A stretch of 64,000 bases of DNA from an uncultured Pelagibacteraceae bacterium (GCA_902614055.1 CACMJX010000001.1:1-64000), one strand, 5' to 3'. Shown: positions 1 to 9,211, counted from the stretch's first letter. Numbers and translations are program-made. Notes: generated by a model not told the origin, from the letters alone.

Positions 1-740
1 TATGAATAATTATGATGATCAGGAAATATAAGTTTTTTTGATATTTTAAACTTATACTTATTGAGTGTGTTTTCAAACTCCTCAGGGTTTCCAATTCCAC
101 AAAAATATAAGTAATTTTTTTTTCTATCAAAATTTTTCAAATTGATTGGAACATAGTTGGAATAAAATATTTGATTGTTAAATTTTTTTAATTTTGAAGA
201 AAGTTTTATATTTTTTTTTTCACCAATTAAAAAAATTGCACTATATTTTTTTAATATTTCTAGTTTTTCTCTTAAAGGTCCTGCGGGAAGTAAATATCCA
301 TTGCCTATACCATATGTTGAATTAAAGCATACAATTGATATGTCATAATCAATTTTTTTATCTTGTAAACCATCATCTAAAATAGCTAAGTTAAATTTTT
401 TTGCTTCTGCTTTATCTAAACTTATACCTCTATTCTCTGCACTAATTACTTTTCCATGGGTCTCTAGCATTTTTCTTTCATCTAATTGATCTAAATATCT
501 TTTTTTAATGAATACTGTTCTAAACCTTTTTTTTAAAATTTTATTTATTTGTATGCATAGAGATGTTTTTCCAGTTCCACCTAAATATAAATTTCCTACG
601 CATATAGTTTTTATTTTATATTTCTTTTTAATTAGAAAACTTTTAATAAAATTTATTAAATTAGTAAAAATTGTAAAAGGTTTTAACAAATATGAGATTA
701 AATTTTTATCATTAAAGTATAATGGTTTTATAATTTTCAT
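1..740 (-). CDS. lpxK: Tetraacyldisaccharide 4'-kinase, 3' part cut by the window edge
   Basis: Reading the minus strand from ATG at 740 gives an uninterrupted frame of about 246 codons that leaves the window at base 1, so the C-terminus is missing. LpxK phosphorylates the 4' position of the lipid A disaccharide at the inner membrane. Visible motifs fit the family: an early P-loop VGNLYLGGTGKTS around residues 50-62, the DDGLQ motif, GPLRE and FPDHH near the truncated end. The start lies one base beyond the waaA stop, so the two are almost certainly cotranscribed with msbA, in a Kdo-lipid A assembly and export run. The usual LpxK length is a little over 300 residues, so roughly a quarter is outside the window. 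Confidence 0.9.
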   Translation of the reverse strand, partial: MKIIKPLYFNDKNLISYLLKPFTIFTNLINFIKSFLIKKKYKIKTICVGNLYLGGTGKTSLCIQINKILKKRFRTVFIKKRYLDQLDERKMLETHGKVISAENRGISLDKAEAKKFNLAILDDGLQDKKIDYDISIVCFNSTYGIGNGYLLPAGPLREKLEILKKYSAIFLIGEKKNIKLSSKLKKFNNQIFYSNYVPINLKNFDRKKNYLYFCGIGNPEEFENTLNKYKFKISKKLIFPDHHNYS

Positions 741-1982
741 TTAGATAAATTTTTTAATTTCATATAAATTCTTATTAAGAATTTTATCCCCCAAGTATTT
801 TAACTTTTTATTCACTGTATTTCTTTGTAAAAAATTAATTTTTTGACGAACAACAGATTTCATATTTTTTATTGAGTTTATTTTTGTTGTAATTTTAAAT
901 TTTTCTAACATTTTATAAACTTCTTTAAAGTTATCTATATGTGGACCGTATAATATATAATTACCTTCTCTTGCTGACTCTAGAGGGTTCTGTCCTCCAT
1001 GTGGTATAAGTGATCCACCCAAAAATGTTAATTTGGATAATGAATAGAAATTTTTAGTGTCTCCGTAAGTATCTACTATGTATATATCTGTATCTTTGCT
1101 TAATTTTTTGTGTGATGTATGAAATTGAGAATTCAGACCAATATTGTTTAATTCATATAGTATTTCTTTTTTTCTATTTATATGCCTTGGTATTATTATG
1201 GTTATCAAGTTTTTAATTTCAGATTTTAGTTCCTTATGCACTTTTCCAATAAATAATTCTTCTTTTCGATGAGTGCTCGCTGCACAGAAAATGATCCTTT
1301 TTGAAAATTTTTTTTTAAGAATTAAATTTTTTGTATTGTCTTTTTGTAGTTCTCCAAAAAACTTTAAATTACCAACAAATTTTGTATTTTTTGTTCCTAA
1401 TAATTTTAAATATTTTTTTGACTCCATGTTTTGTGGTAAAGCAAGAGTTATTTTTTGAAATATTTTTTTAGAAAAATTTGGGAAGAATTTCCATCTATTA
1501 AAAGATTTTTTTGTAATTCTTGCGTTAAGAAGTATTAGTGGAATATTTTGTTTATGTAAATTGTTAAACATATTTGGCCAAATTTCTGAGTCTACAAATA
1601 TTGCTAATTTTGGTTTCCAATGATTGATGAAACGCTTGGTTAAAAAGTTTAAATCGAAAGGATAAAACTGATGAATTGTTTTTTTAAACCTAAATTTAGA
1701 AAAAATATGTGATGAACTAGTGGTTGAAGAGGTAATTAAAATTTTTTTTATCTTTTTATCTTTTTCAAACTTCTTAATAATTGGAATTATGCTTAATATT
1801 TCTCCTACACTTGCACCATGTATCCAAACTATTTCTTTAGAATTATTGTTTTTTGCAAGAAATCCATATTTTTCCTTAAATCTATTTTGATCCTCTTTAC
1901 CGAGGAAAATTCTAATTAATATAATTAATGGAGAAATAAAAATTATCAGATACAAAAAAAAATTGTAAATAACAAACATCAA
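741..1982 (-). CDS. waaA: 3-deoxy-D-manno-octulosonic acid (Kdo) transferase
   Basis: The 413-residue product matches WaaA/KdtA in size and layout: an N-terminal membrane anchor (about residues 5-27), then a GT-B glycosyltransferase fold. The HGASVGE motif at residues 55-61 carries the expected catalytic glutamate (E61), and a glycine-rich GGSLIPHGGQNPLE segment near residue 340 fits the CMP-Kdo binding half. It adds Kdo to lipid IVA on the cytoplasmic face of the inner membrane. Its first four bases overlap the msbA stop and its stop abuts the lpxK start, so msbA-waaA-lpxK is a tight transcription unit. Confidence 0.93.
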   Translation of the reverse strand: MMFVIYNFFLYLIIFISPLIILIRIFLGKEDQNRFKEKYGFLAKNNNSKEIVWIHGASVGEILSIIPIIKKFEKDKKIKKILITSSTTSSSHIFSKFRFKKTIHQFYPFDLNFLTKRFINHWKPKLAIFVDSEIWPNMFNNLHKQNIPLILLNARITKKSFNRWKFFPNFSKKIFQKITLALPQNMESKKYLKLLGTKNTKFVGNLKFFGELQKDNTKNLILKKKFSKRIIFCAASTHRKEELFIGKVHKELKSEIKNLITIIIPRHINRKKEILYELNNIGLNSQFHTSHKKLSKDTDIYIVDTYGDTKNFYSLSKLTFLGGSLIPHGGQNPLESAREGNYILYGPHIDNFKEVYKMLEKFKITTKINSIKNMKSVVRQKINFLQRNTVNKKLKYLGDKILNKNLYEIKKFI

Positions 1983-3721
1983 CTTTTGTTTATTTGTTTG
2001 CTATAATAGTTTTTATAAGTATCAGATTTTGTTAACAATTCTTCATGATTACCCGAGTCTATTACTATACCCTTATCCATAACATAAATTTTATCAGAAT
2101 TTAAAATAGTTGAAAGTCTGTGGGCAATAACTACAGTTGTCTTATTTAAGGTTAATTTATCTAATGCTTTTTGGATTTTTTCCTCTGTTTCAGAGTCTAA
2201 AGATGAAGTTGCTTCATCCAAAAGTATTATTTTACTTTTTTTTAAAAATGCTCTTGCAATTGAAAGTCTTTGTTTTTCTCCTCCTGACAATCTGACTCCA
2301 TTTTCTCCTATCAATGTTTGATATCTGTTCTCAAGTTTATCAATAAATTCTGAACACATGGAAAGATGAGCTGCTTCATATATTTCATCATCTTTAGCAT
2401 CTGGCTTTGCATATTTTATATTGTTGAAAATTGTATCATCAAATAAAGTTACATTTTGATCAACAATTGATATTTCCTTTCTTAAAGAAAATAGATTAAC
2501 CTCTTTAATATCTTGTCCATCAATTTCTAATTTTCCTTCCGTTGGATCATAAATTCTTGGTATTAAACTTAACAGAGTTGATTTACCAGAGCCGCTTTGT
2601 CCAACCAAAGCAGTCATTTTACCCCCATTAATTTTAATATTTATGTTTTTTAAAACTTTATTTTCTAAGTTTGTTGAATAGTGAAAATTAATATCTTTGC
2701 AGTCTATATTTCCATTTTTAAAATTTAAATTTATTTTATCATCGTTAGTTTGTATCAAATTTATTGTATCAATTATTGGGAGTATTCTTTTGCTGGCAGA
2801 TAATCCTTGGCTAATACCAACATTTATAGTTGCTAAGGATTTTACTGGTTGATAAGCTAACATCATTGCAGCCAAAAATGAAAAAAAATTATTTAAGCTG
2901 AGCTGATCATTCATTATTAATTTTCCTGAGTAAAAAATTAGAACAGCAATCATAGTTCCAGTTAAAATCTCCATTACTGGCGTTGCTCTAATTAAGACAG
3001 CAGATATTTTTATTGATTTTTCTTTCAAATCATCCACAAATTTTTCCGATCTTTCATTCTCATACTTTTCTCTTTGAAAAATTTTAATAATTTTGTGATT
3101 TTTAAAAATATCAATTAAATATTTATTTAAATCTCCAGATTTTTCTTGAGCTTCAGTTACTACTTTCCCCATTCTTTTACCTAATTTTTTTGCAGTAATA
3201 GATGCAAATGGTATCATGATAAGTGCAATTAAAGATAATCTCCAGTTCTGGATAAACATTACAGATAGAAGTCCTATTAACGTTAATCCATCTTTGAAAA
3301 AAGTTAAAAAGGATGTACTTAGCATTCCTGTTATCTGATTCACATCAAAATTAAGATTGGAAATATATTTTCCAGTATGTTTGTTCTCTATGTTTTCGGT
3401 ATCAGCCTTAATAAAAGATTTAAGCATATTAACTTGCAATTCCTTTTTAACTTCCTCCGCAACTTTAATCATTGTGACTTTTGCTAAATAAAGCGAAACC
3501 CCTTTTGTTGCAAAAGCCAAAATAATTAATAATGGAATTATTAAAAGTAGGCTTTGATCTTTATTAATAAAAATTTTATCGATTGCTGGATCTAATAACC
3601 AAGCAGTTGCAGATGTACTACCAGCAACTAAAATTGAAAAAAAAACTGCTAGAAAAATTTTGTTTAAATATTTTTTTGTATAGTCTTTGTAAAGTCTTTT
3701 TAGTATTTCAAGATTTGGCAT
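1979..3721 (-). CDS. msbA: MsbA-type lipid A exporter, ABC half-transporter
   Basis: A 580-residue fused half-transporter: six-helix ABC membrane domain (about residues 15-310) followed by an ATPase domain with Walker A GQSGSGKST near residue 370, ABC signature LSGGEKQRLS near 480 and Walker B ILLDEAT shortly after. The length equals that of MsbA. The assignment to lipid A flipping rests mainly on its position directly upstream of waaA and lpxK; sequence alone would also allow another multidrug-type ABC exporter. It starts one base after the ubiA stop, so all four genes ubiA-msbA-waaA-lpxK probably form one transcript. Confidence 0.85.
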   Translation of the reverse strand: MPNLEILKRLYKDYTKKYLNKIFLAVFFSILVAGSTSATAWLLDPAIDKIFINKDQSLLLIIPLLIILAFATKGVSLYLAKVTMIKVAEEVKKELQVNMLKSFIKADTENIENKHTGKYISNLNFDVNQITGMLSTSFLTFFKDGLTLIGLLSVMFIQNWRLSLIALIMIPFASITAKKLGKRMGKVVTEAQEKSGDLNKYLIDIFKNHKIIKIFQREKYENERSEKFVDDLKEKSIKISAVLIRATPVMEILTGTMIAVLIFYSGKLIMNDQLSLNNFFSFLAAMMLAYQPVKSLATINVGISQGLSASKRILPIIDTINLIQTNDDKINLNFKNGNIDCKDINFHYSTNLENKVLKNINIKINGGKMTALVGQSGSGKSTLLSLIPRIYDPTEGKLEIDGQDIKEVNLFSLRKEISIVDQNVTLFDDTIFNNIKYAKPDAKDDEIYEAAHLSMCSEFIDKLENRYQTLIGENGVRLSGGEKQRLSIARAFLKKSKIILLDEATSSLDSETEEKIQKALDKLTLNKTTVVIAHRLSTILNSDKIYVMDKGIVIDSGNHEELLTKSDTYKNYYSKQINKS

Positions 3722-4588
3722 TTAAATTATTTTCCCAATAAAAATATTAATAAATACAATAAGACCTAATAAATTATTACTTTTAAATTTTATTAGACAC
3801 ATATTGGGGTTTGATACTTCAAGATTTTTTATTTGATAAAAGCCTAAATGAAAAAAAGTAATTATCAGTGATATAAAAAATAAGATTTTAAAGTTCATTA
3901 AATAACCAACTAAAAGTAATGAAAGAAAAAAAAATATGTAACATAACGAAATAAATTTTTTTGGGCTATTTTTAAATTTTATCGAGGTAGATTTAACTCC
4001 TATAATCTCATCATCTTTAATATCTTGATATCCATAAATAGTGTCGTAACCCAGTGTCCAAAATATGGCTCCAAAATAAAAAATAATTGGTATTAAATCT
4101 ATGCTGTTATTTATTGATATCCAAGCAAGAACAAGACCATAGTTAAATGTAATTCCTAAAAATAGCTGTGGCCAATAAGTAAATCTCTTCATCAAAGGAT
4201 AAGTAAAAGCTAATGGCATAGATAACAGTGCCATTAAAATTGTAAATTTATTGAAATTAATCAATACTAAAAATGCTAATCCACATAAAACAAAAGAGTA
4301 AATTATTGCACTCTTTACAGAAACTTTTCCAGATGCAATGGGTCTATTTTTTGTTCTTTCAACTTTTTTGTCAAAATTTTTGTCTACTATGTCATTAACA
4401 ATGCACCCAGCTGATCTCATTAGCATTGAACCAAGTAAAAAAAGTAAAGAATAAAAATAAAATTTTCCTAATTCAGAATCAAAATTATAAGCAATAGTAA
4501 GACCCCATAGACAAGGCCAAAATAAAAGCATGTAACCGATTGGTCTATTTAATCTTGTAAGTTCAATGAACAATTTGATGTTTTGCAT
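3722..4588 (-). CDS. ubiA: 4-hydroxybenzoate polyprenyltransferase
   Basis: A 288-residue polytopic membrane protein with both aspartate-rich prenyltransferase motifs: NDIVDKNFD near residue 66 and a second D-rich stretch (YGYQDIKDD) near residue 185. It transfers the polyprenyl tail to 4-hydroxybenzoate in ubiquinone synthesis, which suits the aerobic, bc1-dependent respiration encoded elsewhere in the window. Lys and Arg residues after the first motif (KVERTKNRP) are typical of UbiA. It is first in the run with msbA. The upstream 52 bases, shared with a divergent gene, contain a small palindrome described separately. Confidence 0.9.
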   Translation of the reverse strand: MQNIKLFIELTRLNRPIGYMLLFWPCLWGLTIAYNFDSELGKFYFYSLLFLLGSMLMRSAGCIVNDIVDKNFDKKVERTKNRPIASGKVSVKSAIIYSFVLCGLAFLVLINFNKFTILMALLSMPLAFTYPLMKRFTYWPQLFLGITFNYGLVLAWISINNSIDLIPIIFYFGAIFWTLGYDTIYGYQDIKDDEIIGVKSTSIKFKNSPKKFISLCYIFFFLSLLLVGYLMNFKILFFISLIITFFHLGFYQIKNLEVSNPNMCLIKFKSNNLLGLIVFINIFIGKII

Positions 4589-4592
4589 AACA

Positions 4593-4606
4593 ATTTACTT
4601 GTAAAT
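4593..4606. promoter_or_regulatory. Palindrome ATTTAC-TT-GTAAAT between ubiA and a DUF2721-like gene
   Basis: A perfect 6-base inverted repeat with a 2-base centre lies in the short divergent gap 5 bases from the ubiA start. Two GANTC sites follow at 4616-4620 and 4634-4638, just before the likely ATG of the plus-strand gene. The symmetry suits a dimeric regulator, but in DNA this AT-rich short palindromes also occur by chance. Confidence 0.3.
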
Positions 4607-4640
4607 AGCAAAGCAGAGTCTCATAATCAAATTGATTCGA

Positions 4641-5048
4641 ATGAATATAGATTACACTGTCACTGCTTTAATGTTTCCAGCAATACCGCTTATAATGAGT
4701 GTTTATAGCAATCGATTTCATACCCTGAGTGGATTAATCCGAAAAATTCATGATGAGTATGTGTTTGAAAAACACACTCCTCCAGAATGGAAAGATCAAC
4801 TTATAAACTTAAACAGCAGAATTGGAGTATTAAAGTTTGCAATTATGTCAGCAGCATTTGGCTTTTTATTTAATATGCTGACTGTATTTGCTCTTTATTT
4901 AGAAAGTTTAATTGTAGCAAGAGTAATCTTCGGAACGTGTTGTTTATCAATGATGATTTCAATTATATTTTTTATAAGAGAAATACAAATTTCTACCAAG
5001 GCTTTAAAACTTCATCTTTCTGATATGGATGTTCAGTTTAAGGAATAA
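4641..5048 (+). CDS. DUF2721-like membrane protein
   Basis: Product of 135 residues from ATG at 4641; a TTG at 4632 would add three residues. I prefer the ATG because the conserved-looking part starts with MNIDYTVTALMFPAIPL. The protein has one N-terminal hydrophobic segment, a soluble stretch with NRFHTLSGLIRKI, and two strong C-terminal membrane helices (about residues 70-115). The FPAIPL and NRF...LIR pattern resembles DUF2721 proteins as I remember them; no function is known to me. It is a lone plus-strand gene whose end overlaps the convergent quinone oxidoreductase by 11 bases. Confidence 0.7.
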   Translation: MNIDYTVTALMFPAIPLIMSVYSNRFHTLSGLIRKIHDEYVFEKHTPPEWKDQLINLNSRIGVLKFAIMSAAFGFLFNMLTVFALYLESLIVARVIFGTCCLSMMISIIFFIREIQISTKALKLHLSDMDVQFKE

Positions 5049-6009
5049 TTACAGCTGGACCTGTAATTTTTCTTCCTTCTAAATCTTTATGAGCTTGAAC
5101 AACATCTTCTAATTTGTATTTTTTAAAAATTTCTATTTTTATATTTCCTGATGAAATTTGTTTAAACAACATATTAGCCGCTTCTTGTATCTCTTCACTA
5201 TTTGTGAAGTACTGATTCATTGCAGGTCTTACAAAATAAATACCTTTCGGTTGTAAAGATTTTGAAACAATAATTGGGTCAAGCGGACCTGATGCATTTC
5301 CAAATGAAACCATTGTTCCTCTTAATTTTAAACATTCAATGGATTTATCATATGTTGTTTTTCCCACACCATCATAAACTACTGAAACACCTTTACCGTT
5401 TGTGAGTTCCAACACTTTTTTCGAAAAGTCTTCCTTAGAATAGTTTATAACTTCATCACAACCATACTTTTTTGCTATCTCAACTTTTTCATCACTACCA
5501 ACCGTTCCAATAACTCTCAGTCCTAAACTTTTTGCCCACTGACAAAAGAACTGTCCCACGCCACCAGCTGCTGCATGAAATAAGACAGTTTCTCCCTTTT
5601 TTGGAACATATGTTTTGTGTAATAAATAAAAAGTTGTCATTCCTTTTGTCATTGCACTGGAAATTTGCTCCAAATCAATATCATCAGGAACTTTTACAAT
5701 ATTTTTTGATGTGTAATTTCTGTGAGTTGAGTAAGCACCTAAAGGAGCTGCAGCATATGCAATTTTATCCCCAACTGAAAAATTTGAAACATTTGAACCA
5801 ACTTCCTTAATTATGCCTGCTGCTTCCATACCAATTCCAGTTGGTAACTGAAGAGGATATAAGCCTGATCTATGATAGGTATCTATATAATTCAAACCAA
5901 TTGATACATGTTCAATTTGAACTTCATCAGCACCAGGTTTTTCTAAAGTTATATCTTCTAGTTTAAGAACTTCAGGTCCACCCGTATTTGTAACTTTAAT
6001 AGATTTCAT
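5038..6009 (-). CDS. qor: NADPH:quinone oxidoreductase, zinc-free MDR family
   Basis: The 323-residue protein has the two-domain medium-chain dehydrogenase/reductase layout: a GroES-like N-terminal half with the NYIDTYHRSGLYP motif near residues 40-52 and a Rossmann half with AAAGGVGQ near residue 147. The structural and catalytic zinc cysteines are absent, as in quinone reductases of the QOR type. It probably reduces quinones or reactive carbonyls with NADPH in the cytoplasm. Its ATG overlaps the stop of the upstream pirin gene by four bases, indicating translational coupling. The exact substrate cannot be read from the sequence. Confidence 0.88.
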   Translation of the reverse strand: MKSIKVTNTGGPEVLKLEDITLEKPGADEVQIEHVSIGLNYIDTYHRSGLYPLQLPTGIGMEAAGIIKEVGSNVSNFSVGDKIAYAAAPLGAYSTHRNYTSKNIVKVPDDIDLEQISSAMTKGMTTFYLLHKTYVPKKGETVLFHAAAGGVGQFFCQWAKSLGLRVIGTVGSDEKVEIAKKYGCDEVINYSKEDFSKKVLELTNGKGVSVVYDGVGKTTYDKSIECLKLRGTMVSFGNASGPLDPIIVSKSLQPKGIYFVRPAMNQYFTNSEEIQEAANMLFKQISSGNIKIEIFKKYKLEDVVQAHKDLEGRKITGPAVIIP

Positions 6010-6842
6010 TTTACAAATGTACCTTTATGATAATCCTCGACTGCTTGCAAGATTTCTTGTTTAGTGTTCATAACAAATGGACCACCTCTAGCAATTTGCT
6101 CACCTATTGGTTTTCCAGCGATAAGAAGAAACTTAGCATCAGTTGAGCCATAAACCTTAAGTTTATTTCCCTTTTCTAAAAGAATTAGTTTTGAATTTTC
6201 AGCTTTTTGATGTTGTTGATTTCCAATTTTTATCTCTCCATCAATTAAATAAATAAATGAATTATGAGTTGATGGTAAATCGAAATTGAACTCCTTGTCT
6301 TTATTTAATTCTACATCAAAATAAATAGGCTCAACATTATGTTTTTTTACAGGACCTTCAGCTTTTTCAAATTTACCAGCAATAACTTTTACAATTTTTT
6401 CCTCATCTTTATATGATTTCATCTGGTCTGCATCTATATAGATATAATTAGGTTTGCTCATTTTAAGTTTAGCTGGCATGTTAATCCATAATTGAAATCC
6501 ATGTAACTTACCTTCTTTCATTGCTGGCATTTCAGAGTGAATTATTCCACTTCCAGTTTTCATCCACTGAACATCCCCTGCAGTCATTCTACCTTCGCCG
6601 CCTGTGCTGTCTTTGTGTTCAAAATCTCCAGCCAACATATAGGTTACTGTTTCTATTCCTCGATGAGGGTGAGGTGGAAAACCTGCTATATAATCTTCAC
6701 TATTTTCTGATCCAAATTCATCAAGCATTAAAAATGGGTCAAAGTAATTTGGCTCTACACCAATACTTCTTTTTAATTTAACTCCAGCCCCGTCAGATGC
6801 TGGCGTAGGTTCAATAATTTTTTTAACTTCAATATTTGACAT
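6006..6842 (-). CDS. Pirin family protein
   Basis: A 278-residue bicupin. The N-terminal cupin keeps the pirin metal ligands: HPH at residues 58-60 (FPPHPHRG) and HSE at 102-104. Bacterial pirins of this type can act as quercetin 2,3-dioxygenases or as redox-sensitive regulators, but the substrate here is unknown. It sits between a DoxX-family gene (8 bases upstream) and the quinone oxidoreductase (4-base overlap downstream). This supports a role in quinone or electrophile metabolism, which is inference from context only. Confidence 0.88.
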   Translation of the reverse strand: MSNIEVKKIIEPTPASDGAGVKLKRSIGVEPNYFDPFLMLDEFGSENSEDYIAGFPPHPHRGIETVTYMLAGDFEHKDSTGGEGRMTAGDVQWMKTGSGIIHSEMPAMKEGKLHGFQLWINMPAKLKMSKPNYIYIDADQMKSYKDEEKIVKVIAGKFEKAEGPVKKHNVEPIYFDVELNKDKEFNFDLPSTHNSFIYLIDGEIKIGNQQHQKAENSKLILLEKGNKLKVYGSTDAKFLLIAGKPIGEQIARGGPFVMNTKQEILQAVEDYHKGTFVK

Positions 6843-6849
6843 TTTATTT

Positions 6850-7221
6850 TTAAAATTTTCTATCTAAACTAAAATCTTTAGTTCCATTTATGAATATAAA
6901 TAGAAACCCACCTGCTAATGCTATATTTTTCAAAAAAGATCCTAATTGCATCTGGTCCGAAAAATCGTTGTGAAAAATTACTGCTGTAGCAATACAAAAT
7001 AGACTTAATAAACCTGCTGCAACTTTTGCTTTATAGCCTAATATAATAAAGATAGGTCCAACTATCTCTAAGATTATTGCTGGTATAATTAAAATTCCTG
7101 GTATTCCAAAACCCTCCATCCAGCCAACTGTTCCATCATAATTACTAATTTTAAAAACACCATTAAGAAGAAATAAAGCTGAAATTAAAATTCTTGCAAC
7201 AAGATCTAAAATGTTTGACAT
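6850..7221 (-). CDS. DoxX family membrane protein
   Basis: A 123-residue protein with four hydrophobic segments and the DoxX-type start: helix one containing ILISALFLLNGVFKI, then a GxPG turn (FGIPGILIIPA) near residue 38 and EIVGP in helix two. DoxX proteins are small inner-membrane proteins often found with redox enzymes; no activity can be assigned from sequence. Its position directly before pirin and quinone reductase genes agrees with a thiol or quinone stress role, but this remains a guess. Confidence 0.85.
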   Translation of the reverse strand: MSNILDLVARILISALFLLNGVFKISNYDGTVGWMEGFGIPGILIIPAIILEIVGPIFIILGYKAKVAAGLLSLFCIATAVIFHNDFSDQMQLGSFLKNIALAGGFLFIFINGTKDFSLDRKF

Positions 7222-7242
7222 ATTTTTAAAATAATGACTTGT

Positions 7243-7902
7243 TTAAATAATATCAAGTAAGTGTTTAAGATTATTAATCTGATTTTCAGGAGCGTAATCT
7301 AGATTATCAAAAATAATATTATTTCTATTCACCCAAATAGCATTAAAACCATAATTTCCACCACCAGAAACATCCCATGTATTTGCGCTTAAAAAGGCGA
7401 CTTCACTTTTTTCAATCTTATATTTTTTGACTGGAATATCGTATACCTTTGAATCTGGTTTAAAAATACCTACTTCTTCTACTGAAAAAATATCATCAAA
7501 TACTCTAAGATTATTACTTGAGACCAATTCATTGAGAAGGGAAGGAGTTCCATTTGAAAGTATTGATAGTTTGTAATTTTTTTCTTTTAATAATTGTAGT
7601 GTTTCTTTTACTTCTGGGTATGGAGAAAGAATTTTATAAAGATCAAGTAATTCACTTTTCATATTAGGATTAATATTAAAAACTTTCATTGATTTATCTA
7701 AACTATCCTCAGTAATTTTCCAAAAATCTTTATGTCTTTTCATTAGGCTTCTAAGCCAAGTATATTCTAGCTGAGTTGTTCGCCAATAATTTGAAAAACT
7801 TTCCCATTTGCTGCCAATTTTATCTTTACATTTTTCTGCTGCAGAATTGACATCAAATAAAGTTCCATAGGCATCGAAAATTATTGCTTTAATATTTTTC
7901 AT
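7243..7902 (-). CDS. Haloacid dehalogenase, type II
   Basis: A 219-residue HAD hydrolase. Motif I is FDAYGTLFDV (nucleophile D10 in MKNIKAIIFD), motif II is LSNGTPSLL near residue 115, motif III lysine lies in FKPDSKVY, and motif IV is replaced by the dehalogenase-type SANTWDVSGGGNYG followed by WVNR. That combination points to L-2-haloacid dehalogenase rather than a phosphatase. It would hydrolyse short-chain 2-haloacids to 2-hydroxyacids. It is the first gene of the HAD-DoxX-pirin-qor run; the gap to DoxX is 21 bases. Substrate is not provable from sequence. Confidence 0.85.
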   Translation of the reverse strand: MKNIKAIIFDAYGTLFDVNSAAEKCKDKIGSKWESFSNYWRTTQLEYTWLRSLMKRHKDFWKITEDSLDKSMKVFNINPNMKSELLDLYKILSPYPEVKETLQLLKEKNYKLSILSNGTPSLLNELVSSNNLRVFDDIFSVEEVGIFKPDSKVYDIPVKKYKIEKSEVAFLSANTWDVSGGGNYGFNAIWVNRNNIIFDNLDYAPENQINNLKHLLDII

Positions 7903-7918
7903 AAATTACTTTCTTGAT

Positions 7919-8629
7919 ATGAGTAATATTAGAATATTTTTTCCTGAAAGTTTATCTCTTAATTTTAATTCTTGGCTTGAAAAACCACAATCACACTATT
8001 TAACAAAAGTAATGAGAGTTAAAATTGGTGAAAATTTTTCACTATTTAATAAAAACGGTGAGTGGTTAGCTAAAATTAATAATATCAGTAGTGGCAAAGT
8101 TGAATTTAGTATTCGGGAAAAATTAAGAAATAAAGAAAACCCGGTAGAAATTTGGTTGGCATTTTCGCCAATTAAATCGAATTATTCAAATTTCATGATA
8201 CAGAAAGCTACTGAATTGGGAGTAACTAAATTTATTCCAATTATTTTTGATAGAACAATTGTAAGAAAGATTAATTCTGAGAGATTAGAAAAAATAATTA
8301 TAGAGGCAACAGAGCAGTCAAATAGAATAAATCTTCCTTCTTTAGAAAAACCTCAAAACTTGAAAAGTTTCTTAAAAAAAAATGAAAATAAAATAGATTT
8401 AATTTTTACCGACCTAAATACTAAAAATAAAAAAATTAAGTTTAATAAAGACAGAAGTAAATCATTGTGTGTTATAATTGGACCTGAGGGTGATTTTTCA
8501 GAACGAGAAAGGAATAATATTTTAAATTTTAAAGGTGTAAAGTCACTAAAAATAAATGAAAATATTCTCAGATCAGAGACAGCGGTAATATCGTCAATAT
8601 CAATACTTAGTTATATTTTGAATTTATAA
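7919..8629 (+). CDS. rsmE: 16S rRNA m3U1498 methyltransferase
   Basis: The 236-residue protein has a PUA-like N-terminal part and a C-terminal SPOUT knot with the family marks: IQKATELGV near residue 94, IGPEGDFSERE near 186 and LRSETAVI near 218. RsmE methylates N3 of U1498 in 16S rRNA, as a dimer using S-adenosylmethionine. It is a single plus-strand gene only 16 bases from the divergent dehalogenase start, and its end overlaps the convergent SCO1 gene by six bases. Confidence 0.93.
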   Translation: MSNIRIFFPESLSLNFNSWLEKPQSHYLTKVMRVKIGENFSLFNKNGEWLAKINNISSGKVEFSIREKLRNKENPVEIWLAFSPIKSNYSNFMIQKATELGVTKFIPIIFDRTIVRKINSERLEKIIIEATEQSNRINLPSLEKPQNLKSFLKKNENKIDLIFTDLNTKNKKIKFNKDRSKSLCVIIGPEGDFSERERNNILNFKGVKSLKINENILRSETAVISSISILSYILNL

Positions 8630-9211
8630 ATATTTGTTAATTAATTTGATTGATTTTTTAATATCGTCTCTGTGAGAAATTTTAGCAATATACTTTCCAT
8701 CTTTTAGTAGAATCACGGGTGAGCTGTGATCAACATTATAATCACCATTTTCAAAAAAAATCTTTTGGCTGATTATTCCCCATGATTGTGACAATAAAAA
8801 AATTTCACCTGGATCTCCTGTGATTCCAACAAACTCATTATCAAAATTTGTTAGATAATCTTTAATAACTTCTGGAGTATCTCTTTTAGGATCAACGCTA
8901 ATAAAAAAAACTTTTAAATCTTTTTTTTTATTTTTCTTTATTCTATTCAATGCGATATCCATTTTATTTAAAGTCATTGGACAAATATCAGGACAATTTG
9001 TAAAACCAAAAAATATTGCAGTTAAAGGTCCATTAAAAGATTCTTGAGTTATAATATTATTGTTCATATCTTTAAGCACAAAATCTGAGCCCTTAAATGC
9101 TGCGACTGATTGGTCTTTTTGTTCTTTCATAGAAAGAAATACGGGAAGCATCAAAAAAAAGAATATTGTTAAACATCCAGTTAATACTGCAATTGAGGTT
9201 TTTATTTTCAT
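8624..9211 (-). CDS. SCO1/SenC copper chaperone for cytochrome oxidase
   Basis: A 195-residue membrane-anchored thioredoxin-fold protein: N-terminal signal anchor (about residues 7-28), the copper motif TNCPDICP with C73 and C77, and the third ligand H162 in VDHSSP. SCO1 delivers copper to the CuA centre of cytochrome c oxidase subunit II on the outer face of the inner membrane. It lies divergently from a subunit III-like gene and close to coxB, which carries a complete CuA site. No Cox11/CtaG gene for CuB insertion is in the window. Confidence 0.92.
   Translation of the reverse strand: MKIKTSIAVLTGCLTIFFFLMLPVFLSMKEQKDQSVAAFKGSDFVLKDMNNNIITQESFNGPLTAIFFGFTNCPDICPMTLNKMDIALNRIKKNKKKDLKVFFISVDPKRDTPEVIKDYLTNFDNEFVGITGDPGEIFLLSQSWGIISQKIFFENGDYNVDHSSPVILLKDGKYIAKISHRDDIKKSIKLINKYL

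Noticed and set aside
508-744. 78-codon plus-strand frame over lpxK
   Set aside because: It is antisense to a frame with clear LpxK motifs; the product is low-complexity Phe, Ile and Lys.
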